Below, in pieces: positions 16,926 to 26,197 of a stretch of 64,000 nt of DNA. Positions within the stretch are counted from its first letter, which is position 1, and each line of letters begins with the position of its first letter. The translations under genes and the position numbers were made by a program. Below the pieces are notes generated by a model. The model made no database searches. It was not told the origin of the DNA and saw nothing but the letters and a program-made list of their open reading frames with translations. The DNA is from an uncultured Paracoccaceae bacterium. Lineage in GTDB: Bacteria > Pseudomonadota > Alphaproteobacteria > Rhodobacterales > Rhodobacteraceae. The stretch spans positions 423,918 through 487,917 of the forward strand of contig CANLYJ010000003.1 of assembly GCA_947495295.1 (NCBI GenBank). The letters run 5' to 3'.

Positions 16926-18230
16926 ATGAACCCGCTTTATCGCAATGACCGCCCCGGCCAACTTCCCAAAAGCTGGTACGTGGCCAGCACCGATATCCCG
17001 GCAGAGCGCCCCGCTCTTTATGGCCAGACCCAAGCAGATGTCTGCATTGTTGGGGCCGGTTTCACCGGCCTTTCGGCGGCCTTGCAACTGGCCCGCAAGG
17101 GTCTGGATGTGGTGGTGCTTGATGCCCATCGCGTTGGGTTCGGCGCATCCGGGCGCAATGGCGGACAGGTGGGCAGCGGTTTCAATATGGATCAATCCGC
17201 GCTGGAAAAGCGTTGTGGTGCGGGCAATGCCCGTCTGCTGTGGGATTTAGCCGAAGAGGCGAAAAACGATATCAGGCAGAACTGCACCGATATCGCCCCG
17301 GACGCCCGATACATGCCCGGGGTCGCGCATGGTTGTTATGCACCGCGCGAGGCACAGGAATATGCGCGCTACGCCGCCTATCTGGCCGAGAATTACGATT
17401 ATGATCAGATCGCGGTTCTGGACCGCGATGCCATGGTCGACCTAGTCAAATCAACGCTTTATCAAGGTGGCATTCTGGATATGGGTGCCGGGCATATCCA
17501 CCCTTTGCGATACGTGTTCGGATTGGCCGAGGCCGTGCAAAAGGCGGGCGCACGCATCTTTGATCGGTCCGAAGTGCATCATATCGCACAAGGTGACCCG
17601 GCAGAGCTGCGCACCAATAACGGCAGGGTCAGGGCGCGGCATGTGATCCTGGCGGGCAACGGGTATTTGCCCAATATCGAACGAAAAGTGGCCGCTAAGG
17701 TGATGCCAATCAACAGTTTCATCTGCGCCACTGAACCTTTGGGGGACCGGGCAGCGACGGTATTGGCCCGCGATATTGCGGTGGCCGACGACAAGTTCGT
17801 GGTGAATTATTATCGCATGTCAGAAGATCAGCGCTTCCTGTTTGGCGGGCGCGAAAGCTATGCGATTGGGTTTCCGGCTGATATTAGCACCGCCCTTGTG
17901 GCCCGGATGACAAAGCTGTTTCCGCAGCTTGAAGGGGTCAGGATCGATTATGTCTGGGGCGGGTCGTTGGGCATCACCATGCCACGGCTGCCTGCAATTC
18001 AACGCATCGCGCCCAATGTGATTTCGGCCGGTGGGTTTTCTGGGCATGGGGTCGCGCTGTCCGGGCTGGCAGGCAAGGTCATGGCAGAGGCGATTGCCGG
18101 ACAGGCCGACCGGTTCGATACCTTGGCAGCACTGAACGTGCCCAACTTCCCCGGCGGCACCGCCTTTCGCGCGCCATTACTGGCCTTGGCAATGACCTGG
18201 TACAGCTTGCGCGACCGGCTTGGGATATGA
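16926..18230 (+). CDS. FAD-dependent amine oxidase, PuuB-like
   Basis: 434 residues of the DAO/glycine-oxidase family. The dinucleotide-binding motif GAGFTGLSAALQLARKGLDV is at about 41-60, followed by RNGGQVGSGF. The C-terminal GGFSGHGVALSGLAGKVMAEA is the family's second FAD-binding segment. The WYVAST near residue 15 and overall pattern resemble gamma-glutamylputrescine oxidase. The start at 16926 follows GGATCC; upstream in-frame sequence is hydrophobic and unlike the family. With the ligase at 14224 it could oxidise a gamma-glutamylated amine. Confidence 0.85.
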   Translation: MNPLYRNDRPGQLPKSWYVASTDIPAERPALYGQTQADVCIVGAGFTGLSAALQLARKGLDVVVLDAHRVGFGASGRNGGQVGSGFNMDQSALEKRCGAGNARLLWDLAEEAKNDIRQNCTDIAPDARYMPGVAHGCYAPREAQEYARYAAYLAENYDYDQIAVLDRDAMVDLVKSTLYQGGILDMGAGHIHPLRYVFGLAEAVQKAGARIFDRSEVHHIAQGDPAELRTNNGRVRARHVILAGNGYLPNIERKVAAKVMPINSFICATEPLGDRAATVLARDIAVADDKFVVNYYRMSEDQRFLFGGRESYAIGFPADISTALVARMTKLFPQLEGVRIDYVWGGSLGITMPRLPAIQRIAPNVISAGGFSGHGVALSGLAGKVMAEAIAGQADRFDTLAALNVPNFPGGTAFRAPLLALAMTWYSLRDRLGI

Positions 18231-18315
18231 CCCTGAATAGGCCCGAACACGCCCCACTCTGGACACAATAACCCAATAATTCGCAGATTAATTCGCATTC
18301 AGACAGGCCCGCCCG

Positions 18316-19257
18316 ATGACATCCGCATTGCTTGACCATCCCAAATCACAGACCGGTTTCTTTCATAAAACAGAGTATCTGTTCATGGGCCTGATCGTGT
18401 TTGTCGTGGCCGCGAATATCTGGGTGGATGTGCGCGGGCCGCAGCAGGTGGCGTGGGGCAGTTTTGCCGTACCCGCCATTGGGGCCAGTGGTTTGGCGTT
18501 GATCGGAGCATATTACCGCCACGCCTACAAAAACGTGGCATGGCTGGGCAAGGCGGCCCTCGCGATCGCGCTTGCATCATTAATAGGAATGCTGTTGGGA
18601 TTGCTGTTTCACCAGCATATGCCCCGCCCCGAACCGGTTCTGACCGATGCCTTGCTGGCGATGGATACGTGGTTCGGGTTTCATTGGCCTGGTATGGTGG
18701 ATTGGGTTGCAGGTGTGCCCTATCTGGGAACGTTCCTGCGCTATGTTTACCTGTCTTCGCTTTATCAGATCATCATCCTGATCGGCACGCTCGCGTGGTT
18801 GCAGCGTGACCGCGATGTTGATGCGTTGATCCTGACAAACGGCTTGGGTCTGATGTTGGTTTTTGTCGTCTGGCAAACCTTTCCCAATATCAGTCAATCT
18901 AGCTATCTGCCGATCCCGCATGAAACCGCATTGGCCACTGACCTGGTCACCCACAGCACTTATGGCCAGATGATCCTGGATTACGCCCAGAACGGGTTAC
19001 CCGTTGTGTCGCGCGACAAGATGTTGGGCGCGGTTGCATTCCCATCTTATCACATGGTGATGTGCGCGCTGGTTGTGGCCTTCGCCTGGCGAACGGTACT
19101 GTTCTGGCCGATCCTGATCATCAACATCATCATGATCCCGGCAATCCTGCTACACGGCGCCCATCATATTGCGGATATTCTTGGCGGCATTGCCGTGATG
19201 TGTGCGGCGATGATCCCAGCCTATATGATCAGCAATTACTTTCATAAGGACGGCTAG
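18316..19257 (+). CDS. PAP2-superfamily membrane phosphatase/transferase
   Basis: 313 residues, about six to seven membrane segments. The C-terminal part has PSYHMVMCALVV and HGAHHIADILGGI, matching the second and third PAP2 phosphatase motifs (SxxH and SRxxxxxHxxxD-like) with the active histidines. It belongs to the inositolphosphotransferase/PAP2_3-like branch, so a lipid phosphate or head-group transfer role at the membrane is possible. Its stop overlaps the end of the convergent soxG by four bases. Confidence 0.8.
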   Translation: MTSALLDHPKSQTGFFHKTEYLFMGLIVFVVAANIWVDVRGPQQVAWGSFAVPAIGASGLALIGAYYRHAYKNVAWLGKAALAIALASLIGMLLGLLFHQHMPRPEPVLTDALLAMDTWFGFHWPGMVDWVAGVPYLGTFLRYVYLSSLYQIIILIGTLAWLQRDRDVDALILTNGLGLMLVFVVWQTFPNISQSSYLPIPHETALATDLVTHSTYGQMILDYAQNGLPVVSRDKMLGAVAFPSYHMVMCALVVAFAWRTVLFWPILIINIIMIPAILLHGAHHIADILGGIAVMCAAMIPAYMISNYFHKDG

Positions 19258-19787
19258 CGCGCGGCGACATTTTCAGCCGCAACTTGCAGGTCATGCACCA
19301 GTGTCGCGGCCATTGACCGCATCGCCATAACCTCAAACGCCTGCGCACCGACCCGGGTAATCCCTACCGACATGTGACCCAGCATCGTGCGCGCGGTATG
19401 CCCGCCCTTGAATGTGCTGGCGCGCAGATCAATGGGCACAAGCCGGGCCAGAACATCCTCCACCCCGGCCCCTTCAATCCGCAGAATGGCCCACGCATCC
19501 GATTGATCAGTCACTGCCGCCAACCCGTCTAGCGACACATCCGCGGCCACCAACCACATGCGTTGCCCCGCCCATATGACCCGGGCGCGGCGATTGCTGA
19601 CGGCCCGCCCCGGGGCCGATAGCCCCAGACCGATCTGGTCTTTCAACGCGGCAGATGTGGGTTTGGCCTGCCCGGCAAACGGGGCGACGGACATGACCCG
19701 ATCCAGCAGAACTTCGCTCATTGTGATGGTCCCAACCGTGCGCGGCAAAAGATCGGTACAGGGGGATCGGGGTAGCAGCTTAACCAC
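19254..19787 (-). CDS. soxG: Sarcosine oxidase gamma subunit
   Basis: Small subunit of heterotetrameric sarcosine oxidase, which demethylates sarcosine to glycine and passes the one-carbon unit to tetrahydrofolate. 177 residues from a GTG at 19787; the coding end of soxA overlaps by eight bases, so the start is well supported. The MVKLLPRSPCTDLLPRTVG opening and LGHMSVGITRVGAQAFEVMAMRSMA end fit SoxG. Last gene of soxB-soxD-soxA-soxG. Confidence 0.87.
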   Translation of the reverse strand: MVKLLPRSPCTDLLPRTVGTITMSEVLLDRVMSVAPFAGQAKPTSAALKDQIGLGLSAPGRAVSNRRARVIWAGQRMWLVAADVSLDGLAAVTDQSDAWAILRIEGAGVEDVLARLVPIDLRASTFKGGHTARTMLGHMSVGITRVGAQAFEVMAMRSMAATLVHDLQVAAENVAAR

Positions 19788-22686
19788 GCGCGCGCCCTCC
19801 TTCAGGATCAAAGAAAACCGGATCACACACCTCGACCATCGCCTCGATCTGGCGCAGATGATCAACCATGCGAACCACCTCACCATGGCGGGCGCTGCCG
19901 CGCTTCAGAAAGCCAAGCGCAAGCCCGGTTTGCAGTGTCGGCGAATAGGCAACGGATGTGGTGTAGCCCTGGCCATTTACCCGCTCTGGGGCCGCGTCTT
20001 GTGCAAACAGATGTGCTCCGGCGGTCAGTTGTTTGACGGCACCCACCGCCTTTAACCCGACCAGCTGTTCACGATCATCATCGATCAGGCCGGGCCGGGC
20101 AGCGGCGGTCTGGCCGATGCAGTCTTTCTTGCGGCTGATCATCCGGTCCATGCCGATGTCAAAGGCCGTTGTCCGGCCATGGATTTCAGCATGGGTGATG
20201 AACCCTTTTTCGATGCGCAGCACATTCAGCGCCTCCATCCCATAGGCCCCGCCACCATAGCTTTCTGCCTGCGCGGTCAGCAGACGAAACAGGCTGTCGC
20301 CATAGCGGGCAGGTACGGCCAGTTCATAAGCGTGTTCGCCCGAGAAAGAGATGCGGAACAACCGCCCCTGCACCCCGGCCACATCAACCGCACCGCAGGC
20401 CATGAACGGCCAATCCGCATCGACAATCTGATCATCCAAGACGCTGTTGAGCAAATCGCGACTGCGCGGCCCGGCCACCGCAAATTGCGCCCATTGTTCG
20501 GTAACCGACATGATCCGCGCATTCAGATCAGGGCGCAGGACCTGCAAGGTGAATTCCAGATGGCGCATGACCTGACCTGCCGCAGCTGTGGTCGTGGTCA
20601 TCACATAATGCTGTTCACCCAGCCGTGCGGTGGTCCCGTCATCCATGACATGGCCATCCTCGCGCAGCATCAGCCCATAGCGGGTGCGCCCAACCTTCAG
20701 CGTGGAAAACGTATTGGTGTAGACAAAATCAAGCAGGGCTGCGGCACCCGGCCCCTGAATGTCGATCTTCCCCAATGTGGACACATCGCAAACGCCTACG
20801 GCATTGCGTACATATCTCACCTCGCGGTCACAGGATTGCCGCCAATGGGTTTCACCCTGTTGCGGGAAATAGCTGGGGCGATACCACAGCCCGGCCTCGA
20901 TCATCGGGGCGCCGCGCGCAACGCTGGCGCGGTGCGATGTGGTCAGGCGTTCGGGCGCAAAGCCTTTGCCCTGACTGCCCGCCCCCATTGCCGCGATGGC
21001 TACGGGTACAAATGGCGGGCGAAAGGTTGTTGTGCCGGTTTCGGGAATGCCCCGCCCGGTGGCGTCAGCCAGCACGGCAAGGGCCACCACATTCGATGAT
21101 TTGCCCTGATCGGGTGCCATGCCTTGGGTGGTGTAACGCTTCATATGCTCGACCGAGCGAAAATTCTCCTGCGCGGCCAGCTTGATATCTTTGACATGCA
21201 CATCATTCTGGAAATCGATCCATTTGCGCCCCTGCCCCGGCACCGCCCAAAGCGGGCTGATCCGATACGCGCTGTCATCAGCCGCAGGCACCGTCACCTT
21301 GGGTTTCAACCCAAGGCCCGTTGCAACCTCTGCCGCCACTTCGGCCCCTTCTTTCAGACAGGCCGCCGTGCTGAACGCCCCATTACATGCCCCCGCCGTG
21401 ACCATTCCCGGAACATTGCCAGGGGTTGGCACAAAGCTTGCGATATCCGCCTGCCAGATCGGCCGTCCATTCATATGGCAGGTCAGATGAACCGTCGGGT
21501 TCCACCCGCCAGACATCGCCAAGCAATCGGTGCGAATGTCGCGCGTGCCACCCGCATGGGATATCGTAATACGCTCCAGCGCGTGCCGCCCCTTGGTCGC
21601 AACCACCTGCGCGCCAGTATAGACCGGAAAATCACCATCGACCTGCACATCATCGCGGCAATCGATCAAGGCCGCCACCTTGACCCCGGCAGCCACCAGG
21701 TCGCGGGCAGTGCGATGTGCATCATCATTATTGCCAAAAATCGTCATCGCCTTACCCGGCGCGACATTCCAACGATTGACATAAGACCGCACCGCACTGG
21801 CCATCATGATCCCGGGCCGGTCATTATTGGGAAAGGCGATGGGACGTTCCAATGCGCCAGCACATAGGATCGACCGTTTGGCCACGATCCGCCAGAAACA
21901 TTCCAATGGTTTACCGGCGCGACGCGGGCCCGCGATCCGTTCCAATGCACCATATGTGCCCTGATCATGGGCGCCGGTCACGGTGGTACGGGTCATCAGG
22001 CGGACATTGTCCATGGCAGACAGCGCTGCAATGGTCTCAGCAGCCCAGTCCGGGCCCGGCTGGCCGTCAACATCCTCAACCTCGCGCAGCAAACGGCCCC
22101 CCATGGCGGTATCTTCGTCCGCCAGGATCACATCCGCACCGGCGCGCCCTGCCGTCAGTGCGGCCATCAAACCGGCAGGACCCGCGCCGATGATCAGGAC
22201 ATCACAAAAGGCAAATGCCTTTTCATAGCGATCTTCATTGGCTTTCCCGCTCAAACCACCCAAGCCAGCGGCTCGGCGGATCACTGGTTCATACAGCTTT
22301 TCCCAAAACGGCTTGGGCCACATGAAAGTCTTGTAATAAAACCCCGCGCCAAGGAAGGGCGACATCAGATCATTTACCGCCATCGCATCATGCTTCAGGC
22401 TGGGCCAGGCGTTTTGGCTAAACACCTCCAACCCCTCGGACACTTCCAACACCGTTGCGCGCACATTTGGGTCCGCCTGCGGACCGCGCCCAACTGTGAC
22501 CAGCGCATTCTGTTCCTCTGACCCGGCGGACATGATCCCGCGCGGGCGGTGGTACTTAAACGAACGGGCAACCAAACGGACCCCCGCGGCCAAAAGCGCG
22601 GCCGCAACAGGCTCCCCCGGCACACCGCGATAGCGCTGCCCATCAAAGGTGAAACTGACAGTGTTTTGCGGGTCTTGCAGCCTCAT
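19780..22686 (-). CDS. soxA: Sarcosine oxidase alpha subunit
   Basis: 968 residues, the normal length. N-terminal 2Fe-2S-like/ubiquitin-fold segment (FTFDGQRYRGVPGEPVAAALLAAG), then a NAD/FAD Rossmann domain with DVLIIGAGPAGLMAALTAGRAG at about residue 163-184, and a C-terminal GcvT-type folate-binding domain (about 590-960, with GVCDVSTLGKIDIQGPGA and AYELAVP). It holds NAD and part of the folate site in the complex. The ATG overlaps the soxD stop (ATGA). Binds the beta subunit encoded upstream. Confidence 0.95.
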   Translation of the reverse strand: MRLQDPQNTVSFTFDGQRYRGVPGEPVAAALLAAGVRLVARSFKYHRPRGIMSAGSEEQNALVTVGRGPQADPNVRATVLEVSEGLEVFSQNAWPSLKHDAMAVNDLMSPFLGAGFYYKTFMWPKPFWEKLYEPVIRRAAGLGGLSGKANEDRYEKAFAFCDVLIIGAGPAGLMAALTAGRAGADVILADEDTAMGGRLLREVEDVDGQPGPDWAAETIAALSAMDNVRLMTRTTVTGAHDQGTYGALERIAGPRRAGKPLECFWRIVAKRSILCAGALERPIAFPNNDRPGIMMASAVRSYVNRWNVAPGKAMTIFGNNDDAHRTARDLVAAGVKVAALIDCRDDVQVDGDFPVYTGAQVVATKGRHALERITISHAGGTRDIRTDCLAMSGGWNPTVHLTCHMNGRPIWQADIASFVPTPGNVPGMVTAGACNGAFSTAACLKEGAEVAAEVATGLGLKPKVTVPAADDSAYRISPLWAVPGQGRKWIDFQNDVHVKDIKLAAQENFRSVEHMKRYTTQGMAPDQGKSSNVVALAVLADATGRGIPETGTTTFRPPFVPVAIAAMGAGSQGKGFAPERLTTSHRASVARGAPMIEAGLWYRPSYFPQQGETHWRQSCDREVRYVRNAVGVCDVSTLGKIDIQGPGAAALLDFVYTNTFSTLKVGRTRYGLMLREDGHVMDDGTTARLGEQHYVMTTTTAAAGQVMRHLEFTLQVLRPDLNARIMSVTEQWAQFAVAGPRSRDLLNSVLDDQIVDADWPFMACGAVDVAGVQGRLFRISFSGEHAYELAVPARYGDSLFRLLTAQAESYGGGAYGMEALNVLRIEKGFITHAEIHGRTTAFDIGMDRMISRKKDCIGQTAAARPGLIDDDREQLVGLKAVGAVKQLTAGAHLFAQDAAPERVNGQGYTTSVAYSPTLQTGLALGFLKRGSARHGEVVRMVDHLRQIEAMVEVCDPVFFDPEGGRARG

Positions 22687-22946
22687 CGTTTCACCGTCGC
22701 GGCCAAGTGGGTATCATCAATGGCATGGGTCACAGTATTGCGGCTGACCACAATCCACGCGCCGCAACCGGCCTCGTGAAACCACAAATCCCGGGTGTCA
22801 CCAGCCGGGTTGTCACGATTATGCAGATAATCATCCCAGGCATGAGGTCCCGCATCAGGTGCGGGACGGGTCAGCGCCAAAGCATCGCCTTGATAATAAA
22901 ATTCGCGCCGGTCACGCTCACCACAATTCGGACAGGTGATCCTCAC
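22683..22946 (-). CDS. soxD: Sarcosine oxidase delta subunit
   Basis: 87 residues with the zinc-ribbon start ITCPNCGERDRREFYYQGD and the paired distal HEAGCGAWIVVSRNT typical of SoxD. GTG start with GAGG eight bases upstream. The middle of the gene (22844-22867) is itself a variant of the palindromic GTCCCG...CGGGAC repeat found elsewhere in the window; it encodes the RPAPDAGPHAW linker region. The protein is nevertheless intact and of normal length. Confidence 0.9.
   Translation of the reverse strand: MRITCPNCGERDRREFYYQGDALALTRPAPDAGPHAWDDYLHNRDNPAGDTRDLWFHEAGCGAWIVVSRNTVTHAIDDTHLAATVKR
22844..22867. repeat. REP-like palindrome inside soxD coding sequence
   Basis: GAGGTCCCGCATCAGG and its continuation TGCGGGAC match the unit arm at 13224-13247 except at three positions. 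Two of these (G to C and C to G) are compensatory and keep the stem paired. It is read through in frame as Arg-Pro-Ala-Pro-Asp-Ala-Gly-Pro of SoxD. Confidence 0.75.
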
Positions 22947-23000
22947 GTCCAGACCTCATCATCATTTTGCCAAAAATACTCAAAAAACATCAGGTACCGC

Positions 23001-24254
23001 CTAATGCAAGTTGTGTTGAGAGCCGGTGCCCTCTTCATCCATCAGCCCCACACCATCGCGGAACCGGTCCAAACGGAACCCTGCGGCAGGTTCGTGATGT
23101 CGTCCCGTCGCCATCAAATGCGCAAAGCTGAACCCCGATCCCGGCACCGCCTTGAAGCCGCCATAACACCAGCCGCAATCGAGAAAGAGCCCCTCGGTCC
23201 CGGTCTTGTCAATAATCGGCGACCCGTCAGGGGTCATATCCATGATCCCGCCCCATGACCGCAGCACGCGGGCCTTACCGATCATCGGCATCAGGGTCAT
23301 AGCCGCGTCCATCACATGTTCCTTCATCGGCAGGTTCCCACGGGCCGCGTAAGAGCTGTAAAAATCCAGATCGCCGCCAAAAACCAGCCCGCCCTTGTCA
23401 GACTGGCTGATATAAAAATGGCCCATGCCAAAACTGACCACATGATCGATGACGGGTTTCAACCCTTCGGTCACGAAGGCCTGCAAGACATGGCTTTCAA
23501 TCGGCAGGCGCATACCCGCCATCTGGGCCACCTGCCCCGACCGACCGGCAACGACGATCCCCACTTTCCTGGCCTTGATCGCCCCGCGCGTGGTCTGCAC
23601 GCCTTTGACAACACCACCTTCGATATCGATGCCAGTGACCTCGCAATTTTGGATGATATCCACACCGCGCTGATCCGCCCCCCGCGCATAACCCCAGGCG
23701 ACTGCATCATGACGTGCGGTGCCACCGCGTGGATGATAAAGCCCGCCATAGATCGGGAAACGTCCATTCTCAAAATCAAGATACGGCAAGATTTTCCGGA
23801 CGCCATCGGTATCGAGCAGGATCGCATCATCGCCTTGATTAATCATCGCATTGCCCCGCCGGGCAAAGGCATCACGCTGCCCATCTGAATGGAACAGATT
23901 GATCAGCCCGCGCTGCGAATGCATGACGTTGTAGTTCAGATCCTGCTCCATCCCCTCCCACAGCTTCAAGGAATGCGAATAGAATTCGGAGTTGCCGGGC
24001 AGGAAGTAATTGGCGCGCACAATCGTGGTGTTTCGTCCAACATTGCCGCCACCGATATAGCCCTTTTCCAGAACGGCGACATTGGTCAGCCCGTGTTCCT
24101 TGGCAAGGTAATAGGCGGTGGCCAACCCATGTCCACCACCGCCGATGATCACCGCGTCATATTCCGGCTTGGGATCAGGGTCGCGCCAGGCGGGTTTCCA
24201 GCCCTTCTGGCCAAAAAACCCTTCTTTCATCACCCGAAAACCGGAATATCGCAT
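23001..24254 (-). CDS. soxB: Sarcosine oxidase beta subunit
   Basis: 417 residues; the FAD-carrying subunit where sarcosine is oxidised. The dinucleotide-binding segment YDAVIIGGGGHGLATAYYLA is at about 28-47, followed by GGGNVGRNTTIVRANY. The histidine for covalent FMN attachment in this family probably lies in the HPRGGTARHDAVAWGYARGA region. The C-terminal LFLDCGWCYGGFKAVPGSG is typical. AAGGGTG precedes the ATG. First gene of the operon; soxD begins 55 bp after its stop. Confidence 0.95.
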   Translation of the reverse strand: MRYSGFRVMKEGFFGQKGWKPAWRDPDPKPEYDAVIIGGGGHGLATAYYLAKEHGLTNVAVLEKGYIGGGNVGRNTTIVRANYFLPGNSEFYSHSLKLWEGMEQDLNYNVMHSQRGLINLFHSDGQRDAFARRGNAMINQGDDAILLDTDGVRKILPYLDFENGRFPIYGGLYHPRGGTARHDAVAWGYARGADQRGVDIIQNCEVTGIDIEGGVVKGVQTTRGAIKARKVGIVVAGRSGQVAQMAGMRLPIESHVLQAFVTEGLKPVIDHVVSFGMGHFYISQSDKGGLVFGGDLDFYSSYAARGNLPMKEHVMDAAMTLMPMIGKARVLRSWGGIMDMTPDGSPIIDKTGTEGLFLDCGWCYGGFKAVPGSGFSFAHLMATGRHHEPAAGFRLDRFRDGVGLMDEEGTGSQHNLH

Positions 24255-24375
24255 GTGATCACCCTTTTTACCGGGTCACTTTAGCACCCCATGCGCTGAC
24301 CGACAGCCCGTTTACGGCACATCGTGTCGCTGATCGTCCTAGCCACCGAAACGCGGATCACGCAACCCGGGGCGA

Positions 24376-25302
24376 TCATCCGTTAGGGATAAAATGCGGC
24401 CCCATGATCGTGGCTTCCAGCGACCGCCGGGGGGCCACGAAGGGCCGCCGCCCTTGCAACAACGTCACGGCATAAAGCGCCCGAGACACCCGTTTATTGC
24501 CGTCACTGTAAGCCTGTGCGCGGACATGCGCACCAAATAGGAAACAGGCCAGATCGTCCCATTCTGCAGTGCCTTGCCAGCCCGGCGTTCCATCATCGGG
24601 CGGCACGGCAAACCCCTGCGACAAAATCTCGACCCCGTCCTGCAAGGCCCGGCCGCCGCCGGTGCTGCAATATCCGGTGTTGATGTGATGCCGGCGATGC
24701 GCGGGCACGGTATTTGGATCGACCAGATTGGCATGCAAGTAATCAGCCGTCGCCATGTCTTTCACATCCAGGTTCTGGACGGCGTGATTAAGCGTCTGAC
24801 GAATGTTGTGCTCAACTGTTTGATCAGGATTGTTGCGATTCGGGCTGTAGGTCCATTTGATCGCCTTCTCCAAATCGCTATCTGTCGCCACTGCACCATA
24901 GTCAGCCGGTGCCACCTGTTCGGCCGCCAGTCTGGTATGCAAAACCCCCTCTGACGCCAGCCGCCAAAGCTCTGAAATCTCGTTACGCACCGCCAGGAAT
25001 ACATTGCGTTCATTCGTCAACATTTCACGATAGAAACGAAGTTCGCTTTCCGCGCCAGCGTGTTCGCTAAGGTTGATGTGCAAACCAGGCGCTGTCGGGT
25101 GGTGCAGGCCGTGGCCCACGCTGCGCTGGATGTAATGATCATAGCTGGCAATGACTTCGTTGATGTGATTGCCGATAAACTGCCGAAGTTGCTGGTATTC
25201 GCGCATGCGATGAAGTTGGCGCAACGCCTCGGCTTGATCGATTTGAATGTAGTGGTGTCTGACCTCGATGCGCATACGGCGCTTGAAAATAGAAAAAGTC
25301 AT
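24376..25302 (-). CDS. Fic-fold protein with substituted catalytic histidine
   Basis: 308 residues from ATG 25302, which has GGGAAGGCGG just upstream. The C-terminal helix-loop AHVRAQAYSDGNKRVSRALYA aligns with the Fic core HPFx(D/E)GN(G/K)R, but the catalytic His is Gln263, Pro is Ala and Phe is Tyr. The anion-binding DGNKR (267-271) is kept. The N-terminal 150 residues are helical and unassigned. Fic proteins transfer AMP or phosphate to target proteins, so this one may be inactive or altered. No antitoxin-like partner gene is seen beside it. Base composition is slightly lower in GC than the flanking genes. Confidence 0.65.
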   Translation of the reverse strand: MTFSIFKRRMRIEVRHHYIQIDQAEALRQLHRMREYQQLRQFIGNHINEVIASYDHYIQRSVGHGLHHPTAPGLHINLSEHAGAESELRFYREMLTNERNVFLAVRNEISELWRLASEGVLHTRLAAEQVAPADYGAVATDSDLEKAIKWTYSPNRNNPDQTVEHNIRQTLNHAVQNLDVKDMATADYLHANLVDPNTVPAHRRHHINTGYCSTGGGRALQDGVEILSQGFAVPPDDGTPGWQGTAEWDDLACFLFGAHVRAQAYSDGNKRVSRALYAVTLLQGRRPFVAPRRSLEATIMGPHFIPNG

Positions 25303-25735
25303 TGGACCGCCTTCCCAACCAAGCGAAAGACAAAGCTGTAGCGGCGCGCAAAACGCGTTTTTGAAAATATAGACATGAATGAATGGGCCTCCGAAAATTG
25401 CGCCCCCGGGCGCATGCATTGACTGAAATCGAAGAAGCAGAAGCTTCACATCAGTTACGCACATGCCCCGGGGTTTATTCCGCAATGATCGAAAAAACAG
25501 TCAGCGCGACGTCTGGAATGCATGCGGGTGTCTTCAACAAAAGACCGGAAGCTTTGTTTCGATACTCGCGTTTCTGAGCGATACATGCGGGCGATGTCAG
25601 GCCCTATTTGCACAGACCACAAGCAGCTTTCGACGCAACCAACCTTTCGGCGCGGGGCTTTGCTGCCATTGACCAAACCGGCAAACAAATGGAACCGGCC
25701 TGCCCAAAGACAGGCCAGCATCAGCCCCTAAAAAG
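25303..25735. other. Gene-poor interval
   Basis: 433 bp between the Fic-like gene and the GNAT gene. Only short, overlapping frames occur on both strands, none with a ribosome site, domain or family-like composition. An 88-codon minus-strand frame (25455-25721) is the longest but starts without support. A short inverted repeat GGCCTGCCC/GGGCAGGCC-like pairing occurs near 25697-25716 (cggcctgcccaaagacaggccag), which could be a small hairpin. Confidence 0.6.
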
Positions 25736-26197
25736 TTAGCTTAAGGACTTCCAAAAGACGATCTTGTCATCTCCAGCCGCCCAAAAATCCCTGATACGGG
25801 CTTCCTCGACATAGCCGTTCTTGCGGTAGAACGCGCGCGTCTGTACGAACGCGTCCGCTCCTGATGTGTCGGCTATCAGGATGCGCTGGCCGCGTTTTTT
25901 GAGCACGGCCTCTAGGTGCTTAATGATAGCACCCCCGCAACCACCGCCCTGCTCTGATGGCAAGACTGCGACGGCAAGCATGTTCCATGCACCTTCTGCA
26001 AGCTCCTCTGGAACTGCGTAGCAGAAACCTACCGCCTTACCGTTTGCTTCGCATGTCAGCCAGATATCAGCGCTTTCATCGTTAGCTAGAAAACCGCTCA
26101 CCATATCAGGCAGCATTTCACTTGGGAAAAGTTCCGTGCCGTTAAGCACTTCCTGCAAGGCGGCGATATCGTCTTGCTTTGTTGGTCGTATTTTCAT
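25736..26197 (-). CDS. GNAT family N-acetyltransferase
   Basis: 153 residues from ATG 26197 (MKIRPTKQDDIAAL), the usual GNAT opening strand-helix. The acetyl-CoA pocket motif is AVAVLPSEQGGGCGGAIIKHLE in the middle, an R/Q-x-x-G-x-G/A variant. The later strand RILIADTSG and FYRKNGYVEEARIRDFW complete the fold. Two ATGs farther upstream (26230, 26218) would only add charged residues. Small-molecule or peptide substrate unknown. No operon partner. Confidence 0.82.
   Translation of the reverse strand: MKIRPTKQDDIAALQEVLNGTELFPSEMLPDMVSGFLANDESADIWLTCEANGKAVGFCYAVPEELAEGAWNMLAVAVLPSEQGGGCGGAIIKHLEAVLKKRGQRILIADTSGADAFVQTRAFYRKNGYVEEARIRDFWAAGDDKIVFWKSLS

Noticed and set aside
25455..25721. 88-codon minus-strand frame between the Fic-like and GNAT genes
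   Set aside because: No ribosome site, no domain and unusual composition; probably chance or decayed DNA.
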